Below, piece by piece: positions 37,558 to 42,155 of a stretch of 42,155 nucleotides of DNA; the first letter of the stretch is position 1; each line of letters begins with the position of its first letter. A model generated the notes under the pieces. It worked only from the letters and a program-made list of their open reading frames with translations. It was not told where the DNA came from and did no database searches. The translations under genes and the position numbers were made by a program. Source of the DNA: Pseudorhizobium endolithicum (lineage in GTDB: Bacteria; Pseudomonadota; Alphaproteobacteria; Rhizobiales; Rhizobiaceae). The stretch lies in contig NZ_CABFWF030000010.1 in the NCBI RefSeq assembly GCF_902153245.2, positions 394,744 through 436,898 of the forward strand, written 5' to 3'.

Positions 37558-38130
37558 ATGGTCAGGATCAACCGAATTTACACCCGCACCGGCGACAAGG
37601 GCACGACCTCGCTGGTGAGCGGCCCGCGGCGGGACAAGCACGACCTGCGCGTCGAGGCCTACGGCACCGTCGACGAGACGAACTCGGCCGTCGGCATGGC
37701 TCGGCTCCATACCTCGGGGATGGAGAAGCTCGATGCCATGCTCGCCCGAATCCAGAACGATCTCTTCGACCTCGGCGCCGACCTTGCCAATCCCGAGGTG
37801 CCGGAAAACCCGGAATACGAACCTCTGCGCGTCGTACCGGCACAGGTGACGCGGATAGAAGGGGAGATCGACGAACTCAATGCCGTCATCGAGCCGCTGC
37901 GCTCCTTCGTGCTGCCCGGCGGGTCCCCGGCTGCGGCCGCCCTGCACCTGGCGCGCACGGTGGCGCGGAGGGCCGAACGGCTGATGGTGGAACTGTCGCG
38001 GCGCGAGGGCGTGGCGGAGCCTGCGCTGCAATACATCAACCGGCTGTCGGACTTCCTGTTCGTCGCGGCCCGCCACGCCAACGATGACGGCCGCGCCGAC
38101 GTGCTGTGGGTGCCGGGCAAGAACCGCTGA
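37558..38130 (+). CDS. Cob(I)yrinic acid a,c-diamide adenosyltransferase, PduO type
   Basis: Transfers adenosyl from ATP to cobalamin, making coenzyme B12. 190 residues, normal length. The ATP-binding N-terminus IYTRTGDKGTTSLVSG (7-22) and the C-terminal RRAERLMVELSRRE and INRLSDFLFVAARHAN motifs, including the FVAARHAN active site region, are intact. Cotranslated with the small HIG1-type gene; rhomboid gene follows after 20 bases. Confidence 0.94.
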   Translation: MVRINRIYTRTGDKGTTSLVSGPRRDKHDLRVEAYGTVDETNSAVGMARLHTSGMEKLDAMLARIQNDLFDLGADLANPEVPENPEYEPLRVVPAQVTRIEGEIDELNAVIEPLRSFVLPGGSPAAAALHLARTVARRAERLMVELSRREGVAEPALQYINRLSDFLFVAARHANDDGRADVLWVPGKNR

Positions 38131-38150
38131 CGGGAGCGGTGAGACGGCCG

Positions 38151-38918
38151 ATGTTCATCCCGCTGCATGACGCCAATACGCTCAAGCATATCCGCGTCCA
38201 ATACGTGACGATCGGCCTGATCGCTCTCAATACCGTGATATGGGCCTTCACCGCCGTGGCACCGGAAATGGTGGGCGAATTGGCTGCACTGGGGCTCGGC
38301 TTCATCCCGGCCGTTGTTTACGATCATGCCTATCTCGATCCGGGACTTGTCCTGGTGCCGGAGAGCCTGACCTACCTCACCTATGCGTTCCTGCACCTGG
38401 ACATTTGGCATCTCGCTTCGAACATGCTGTTCCTGTGGGTCTTCGGCGACAATGTCGAGGACGCGCTCGGACATTGGCGCTTCCTGGTCTTCTACCTTCT
38501 CTGCGCAGCCGCCGGAGCAATGCTGCATGCCGTCATAGCGCCCGTCTCGGAGGGACCGCTGATCGGCGCATCGGGCGCCATATCGGGCGTCGTCGCAGCC
38601 TATCTCATGCTGCATCCGCGCGTCCGGCTCTGGGTGCTGGTGCTGTTCCGGATCCCGCTGCCGCTCCCCGCCTTCATTCCGCTGACGCTCTGGCTCCTCC
38701 AGCAGTTCGCGATGCTCGCGCTCGACATGGAAGGCATGGTCTCGTGGAGCGCCCATGTAGGCGGCATCCTCGCAGGCGCGATACTGGTCATCTTCTTCCG
38801 GCGAAAGGGTGTGCCTCTGTTCGACCGTCAGGTTGTTCTGCCGAAGGCTATGGAAACAAGGACGAGCGTCCCGTCCGCCGGCTCGCGACCGAGACAGACG
38901 GACGTCATAGGGATATGA
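38151..38918 (+). CDS. Rhomboid family intramembrane serine protease
   Basis: 255 residues from ATG 38151. Six or seven helices; the catalytic pair is Ser141 in the GASGAISG motif and His202 in WSAHVGGILAG, and HLASN at 87-91 carries the conserved His and Asn of the oxyanion pocket. All active-site residues are present, so it should cleave membrane proteins; substrates unknown. The C-terminal 45 residues are polar and cytoplasmic. Twenty bases after the PduO gene, probably the same transcript. Confidence 0.92.
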   Translation: MFIPLHDANTLKHIRVQYVTIGLIALNTVIWAFTAVAPEMVGELAALGLGFIPAVVYDHAYLDPGLVLVPESLTYLTYAFLHLDIWHLASNMLFLWVFGDNVEDALGHWRFLVFYLLCAAAGAMLHAVIAPVSEGPLIGASGAISGVVAAYLMLHPRVRLWVLVLFRIPLPLPAFIPLTLWLLQQFAMLALDMEGMVSWSAHVGGILAGAILVIFFRRKGVPLFDRQVVLPKAMETRTSVPSAGSRPRQTDVIGI

Positions 38919-38998
38919 CGAAAGGGCAGGACATGCGGCCCAAAACCACGTTGTATTCGCGGGAAAAATGGGTATCCATGTCGCCCACCGACTAGAGA

Positions 38999-39022
38999 AA
39001 GAACGGGAGAGGCCGCGTTCTT
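38999..39022 (+). promoter_or_regulatory. Hairpin in the etfB leader
   Basis: AAGAACG (38999-39005) pairs with CGTTCTT (39016-39022) over a 10-base loop, 29 bases before the etfB ATG. Without a T-tract it is either a weak terminator of the rhomboid transcript or a leader structure of etfBA. Confidence 0.35.
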
Positions 39023-39050
39023 GCGGCTCGACAAGTCAAGGAAGGACCCC

Positions 39051-39800
39051 ATGAAGATCCTGGTGCCTGTGAAGCGAGTGGTCGACTACAACGTCAAGAT
39101 CCGCGTCAAGCCGGATGGGACGGGCGTCGAACTCGCCAACGTCAAGATGTCGATGAACCCCTTCGACGAAATCGCCGTCGAGGAAGCCCTGCGGCTGAAG
39201 GAAGCCGGCAAGGCCGAGGAAGTCGTGGTGGTCTCTATCGGCCCGGCCAAGGCCGAGGAAACGCTCCGCACCTCACTCGCCATGGGTGCCGACCGGGCGG
39301 TCCTCGTCGAAACGGACGACACGGTCGAGCCACTGGCCGTGGCCAAGATCCTCAAGGGCGTCGCCGAAGCCGAAGCGCCCGGTCTGGTCATCATGGGCAA
39401 GCAGGCCATCGACGATGATTCCAACCAGACCGGGCAGATGCTTGCCGCACTCCTGAAGTGGGGTCAGGCGACTTTCGCCTCGAAGGTCGAAGTCGCAGAG
39501 GGTGCCGCCAAGGTCACCCGCGAAGTGGACGGAGGCCTGCAGACGATCGAGGTGAAACTTCCGGCGATCGTCACCACGGACCTGCGCCTCAACGAGCCGC
39601 GCTACGCTTCGCTGCCGAACATCATGAAGGCCAAGAAGAAGCCGCTCGACAAGAAGTCGCCGGCCGATTTCGGCGTCGAAACCGCACAGCGCCTCAAGGT
39701 TCTGAAGACCGAGGAGCCGGGCGGTCGCAAGGCAGGCATCAAGGTAAAAACCGTCGCCGAACTCGTCGAGAAGCTCAAGACCGAAGCCGGCGTGCTCTAA
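39051..39800 (+). CDS. etfB: Electron transfer flavoprotein beta subunit
   Basis: AMP-binding half of ETF, which takes electrons from acyl-CoA dehydrogenases. 249 residues from ATG 39051, with AAGGA upstream. [20 protein letters not shown] at the start, [19 protein letters not shown] and the beta-ETF signature region [20 protein letters not shown] (about 115-134) are typical. The etfA gene follows after 25 bases. Confidence 0.97.
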   Translation: MKILVPVKRVVDYNVKIRVKPDGTGVELANVKMSMNPFDEIAVEEALRLKEAGKAEEVVVVSIGPAKAEETLRTSLAMGADRAVLVETDDTVEPLAVAKILKGVAEAEAPGLVIMGKQAIDDDSNQTGQMLAALLKWGQATFASKVEVAEGAAKVTREVDGGLQTIEVKLPAIVTTDLRLNEPRYASLPNIMKAKKKPLDKKSPADFGVETAQRLKVLKTEEPGGRKAGIKVKTVAELVEKLKTEAGVL

Positions 39801-39825
39801 GTCGGAAGATCAGGGAGACAACATC

Positions 39826-40755
39826 ATGGCCATTCTTCTTCTGGCAGAACACGACAACACCTCCGTTTCCGACCAGACCGCCAAGGCGCTCACCGCAGCC
39901 AAGGCTATCGGCGGAGACATCCACGTCCTCGTCGCCGGCTCCGGCGCACAGGGCGCCGCCGATGCGGCCGCCAAGCTCGACGGCGTATCGAAGATCCTGC
40001 TCGCCGACAGCGGCGATCTCGCCAACAACCTGGCGGAGCCGCTGGCGGACTTGATCGTCTCGCTCGCCGGCAGCTACGACACGATCATTGCGCCGGCGAC
40101 GGCATCGGCCAAGAACGTCATGCCGCGCGTGGCCGCCCTGCTCGACGTCATGCAGGTGTCGGAAATCATCGAAGTGATCTCGCCGGACACGTTCAAGCGG
40201 CCGATCTATGCCGGCAATGCGATCCAGACGGTGCAGTCGACCGACCCCAAGAAGGTCATCACCGTTCGCACCGCAGCCTTCTCCGCCGCCGGCGAAGGCG
40301 GTTCGGCTTCGGTCGAGACCGTTTCGGCAGCGGCCAATCCCGGTCTGTCCAGCTTCGTATCCGATGCAATCGCCTCGTCGGAGCGCCCGGAACTGACATC
40401 CGCCAAGATCATCATTTCCGGCGGCCGTGCCCTCGGGTCGGCCGAGAAGTTCAACGAGGTCATCCTGCCGGTCGCCGACAAGCTCGGCGCCGCCGTTGGG
40501 GCTTCGCGTGCCGCCGTCGATGCAGGCTATGCCCCGAACGACTGGCAGGTCGGCCAGACCGGCAAGGTCGTCGCGCCCGATCTCTACATCGCAGCCGGCA
40601 TTTCCGGTGCCATCCAGCACCTCGCCGGGATGAAGGATTCAAAGGTCATCGTCGCCATCAACAAGGACGAGGAAGCGCCGATCTTCCAGGTGGCCGATTA
40701 CGGCCTCGTCGGCGACCTCTTCGAAATCCTGCCGGAACTCGAAAAGGCGCTTTAA
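39826..40755 (+). CDS. etfA: Electron transfer flavoprotein alpha subunit
   Basis: FAD-binding half of ETF. 309 residues. N-terminal Rossmann-like part, then the conserved C-terminal FAD domain with [15 protein letters not shown] near 197, [16 protein letters not shown], and the signature [20 protein letters not shown] near 250-269. GGGAGA precedes the ATG. Operon with etfB; the dehydrogenase gene lies 122 bases downstream. Confidence 0.97.
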   Translation: MAILLLAEHDNTSVSDQTAKALTAAKAIGGDIHVLVAGSGAQGAADAAAKLDGVSKILLADSGDLANNLAEPLADLIVSLAGSYDTIIAPATASAKNVMPRVAALLDVMQVSEIIEVISPDTFKRPIYAGNAIQTVQSTDPKKVITVRTAAFSAAGEGGSASVETVSAAANPGLSSFVSDAIASSERPELTSAKIIISGGRALGSAEKFNEVILPVADKLGAAVGASRAAVDAGYAPNDWQVGQTGKVVAPDLYIAAGISGAIQHLAGMKDSKVIVAINKDEEAPIFQVADYGLVGDLFEILPELEKAL

Positions 40756-40877
40756 GCGTTGCTTCGCACCTGCGAAAAACGCTAGAACTGAGGCCAGTCG
40801 GCCGAAACAACGGCATGCCGGTTCCGCGGGGACCGGCATCACTACGGGCGCCGCCGGACGCCTCGGGGAGTAGATCC

Positions 40878-41762
40878 ATGGGTTTGGCTACAATTCAGAA
40901 CATCGGCGTGATCGGGGCGGGGCAGATGGGCTGCGGCATCGCCCAGGTCTCCGCCATCGCCGGCTACAAGGTCAACATCTACGACCTCTCGAAGGAGAGG
41001 ATCGAGGCCGGCCTTGCCACGATCAACGGCAATCTTGCCCGCCAGTTCACGAACGGCAAGCTGTCGGACGAGGACCGGAAGGCGGCACTGTCGCGCATAA
41101 CCGGCTCCGCCGATCTCAACGATCTGGCGCCGATGGACCTCGTCATAGAGGCCGCCACCGAGGACGAGAGCGTCAAGCGCAAGATCTATGCGCAGATCTG
41201 CCCGATCCTGAAGCCGGAAGCGCTGCTGGCGACGAATACCTCGTCGCTGTCGATCACCCGCCTCGCCTCGGCAACGGATCGGCCCGAGCGCTTCATGGGC
41301 ATCCACTTCATGAACCCGGTACCGGTGATGAAGCTGGTGGAACTCGTCCGCGGCATCGCAACCGAAGAGGCAACCTTCACAACGGCGAAGGAATTCGTCG
41401 CGACGCTCGACAAGACGATTACCGTCGCCGAGGATTTCCCGGCCTTCATCGTCAACCGCATCCTGCTGCCGATGATCAACGAGGCGATCTACACGCTCTA
41501 TGAAGGTGTCGGCTCGGTGGAAGCGATCGACACGGCGATGAAGCTCGGCGCCAACCATCCGATGGGGCCGCTGCAACTCGCCGACTTTATCGGTCTGGAC
41601 ACCTGTCTCTCCATCATGCAGGTCCTGCATGACGGACTGGCGGATTCAAAGTATCGCCCCTGCCCGCTGCTCGTGAAATATGTCGAGGCCGGCTGGCTCG
41701 GCCGCAAGTCCGGCCGCGGCTTCTATGATTATCGCGGCGAAACGCCCGTGCCGACGCGCTGA
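40878..41762 (+). CDS. 3-hydroxybutyryl-CoA dehydrogenase
   Basis: NAD(P)-dependent dehydrogenase of 3-hydroxyacyl-CoA, in fatty-acid or polyhydroxybutyrate turnover. 294 residues from ATG 40878 (GGGGAGTAGATCC upstream). N-terminal dinucleotide fold with [15 protein letters not shown] (9-23), central catalytic region [16 protein letters not shown], and C-terminal domain [19 protein letters not shown]. Standing behind etfBA suggests a shared role in acyl-CoA oxidation. Often named hbd or fadB-like. Confidence 0.93.
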   Translation: MGLATIQNIGVIGAGQMGCGIAQVSAIAGYKVNIYDLSKERIEAGLATINGNLARQFTNGKLSDEDRKAALSRITGSADLNDLAPMDLVIEAATEDESVKRKIYAQICPILKPEALLATNTSSLSITRLASATDRPERFMGIHFMNPVPVMKLVELVRGIATEEATFTTAKEFVATLDKTITVAEDFPAFIVNRILLPMINEAIYTLYEGVGSVEAIDTAMKLGANHPMGPLQLADFIGLDTCLSIMQVLHDGLADSKYRPCPLLVKYVEAGWLGRKSGRGFYDYRGETPVPTR

Positions 41763-41822
41763 TCTGGTTCAGGCGATGTCGTGATCTTGCTGGTTTCGGA
41801 CGCCGGTACTATATAAGGAAGG

Positions 41823-41848
41823 GAGAGGCGAGCTTTCGCCCGCCTCTC
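41823..41848 (+). terminator. First hairpin behind the dehydrogenase gene
   Basis: GAGAGGCG (41823-41830) pairs perfectly with CGCCTCTC (41841-41848) over a 10-base loop, followed by TTGCTC. About 60 bases after the stop; weak T-tract. Confidence 0.5.
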
Positions 41849-41868
41849 TTGCTCACCTTCGGAATAGC

Positions 41869-41903
41869 ACCCGCACGCTTGCCTGCCAGCTCGTGCGGGT
41901 TTT
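41869..41903 (+). terminator. Second hairpin with T-tract, probable terminator
   Basis: ACCCGCACG (41869-41877) pairs perfectly with CGTGCGGGT (41892-41900) over 14 bases and runs into TTTT (41900-41903). Confidence 0.7.
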
Positions 41904-42091
41904 CCGTATGGTGAGTGTGATGCTAAATGGCTTGAACCACATAGCTCACACCTCCGGTTAGACGGCGAGGCCCTCGCCTTGGTCGAAGCGGCCCATCCTC
42001 TCCGATGCACGTGGCAGCACGCGTCTGCTTCCGCCGTCACAACCGCCAAAAGAATAGCCCAAAGGCGGCAGCGGTCTAGAGCGGATTCGAC

Positions 42092-42155
42092 TTAGTCCGG
42101 GTCATATCCGGCGGCCTCGAAGTAGTTCCGGCATTCCTCGGGGGTGAAGGCGGAT
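42092..42155 (-). mobile_element. C-terminal end of an IS630-family transposase, cut by window edge
   Basis: The last 64 bases, read on the minus strand, encode SAFTPEECRNYFEAAGYDPD followed by TAA. The FTPEEC-NYF-AAGY ending is the well-known C-terminus of IS630-type DDE transposases of alphaproteobacteria. The rest of the element lies beyond the window, so intactness is unknown. Confidence 0.75.

Larger units (their letters stand above)
41763..42091. other. Gene-free stretch between the dehydrogenase and the IS630 fragment
   Basis: Holds two tandem terminator-like hairpins (41823-41848 and 41869-41903) and then about 190 bases with no recognisable gene. The left end of the insertion sequence must lie within roughly 42040-42091, but I cannot place the terminal repeat because the other end of the element is outside the window. 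Confidence 0.4.

Overview
The window reads as a piece of the chromosome of a high-GC alphaproteobacterium, most likely a member of the Rhizobiaceae (Rhizobium, Agrobacterium, Ensifer or Shinella type). This rests on recognisable Rhizobiaceae protein families (DUF4167, DUF1178, DUF982-like, a Flp-locus small protein), on the chain secA / ppiC / argJ / GNAT / mutT / comF / grxC / ubiG / lysC / ptsP / prfA / prmC / clpB, and on codon use with strong GC3 bias, which also produces many long meaningless antisense ORFs. The genus is an inference.

Layout. 359-2607: an M23 murein endopeptidase and a small conserved ORF whose start seems to be broken. 2687-12178 is almost all on the minus strand: clpB behind an RpoH-type heat-shock promoter, a DUF4167 protein, then lysC - ptsP - prfA - prmC (amino-acid biosynthesis, nitrogen PTS, translation termination). 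12405-13652 holds a secreted SH3-like protein with an Asp/Arg-rich tail and a 660-base gene-free stretch before ubiG. 14402-16784 (minus) links glutaredoxin, a Nit-type amidase, DUF1178 and ComF. 16850-18274 holds a methyltransferase and a small Flp pilin locus. 18389-21770 (minus) is ppiC - argJ - GNAT - mutT, divergent from secA (22020-24740). 24878-27576 is a translationally coupled flippase and FemAB-like acetyltransferase, probably for surface polysaccharide. An acyl-CoA synthetase and a Gly/Val/Ala repeat secreted protein follow on the minus strand.

30223-32634 is the accessory part. tRNA-Leu(CAA) is followed at once by the N-terminal stub of a tRNA-targeting integrase. Next come an hsp20 gene with an RpoH promoter and an excellent ROSE RNA thermometer, a DUF982-like protein, a small membrane protein and a frameshifted membrane-protein pseudogene. 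The stretch ends in a degenerate copy (14 of 16 bases) of the tRNA 3' end just before dsbB. I read it as a decayed integrative element that kept its heat-shock cargo.

32776-41762 returns to core genes: dsbB, an HNH nuclease, alkA, gluQ, a YihY/BrkB membrane protein, an SDR, a HIG1-type twin-TM protein, a PduO-type cobalamin adenosyltransferase, a rhomboid protease, etfB-etfA and 3-hydroxybutyryl-CoA dehydrogenase. Etf and the dehydrogenase fit fatty-acid/PHB redox metabolism. The window closes with two tandem terminator-like hairpins and the C-terminal end of an IS630-type transposase running off the edge.

I did not find a clearly new multi-gene defence or metabolic system. The most rewarding items are the island remnant with its thermometer-controlled chaperone, the candidate frameshifts, and the repeat-rich secreted proteins.
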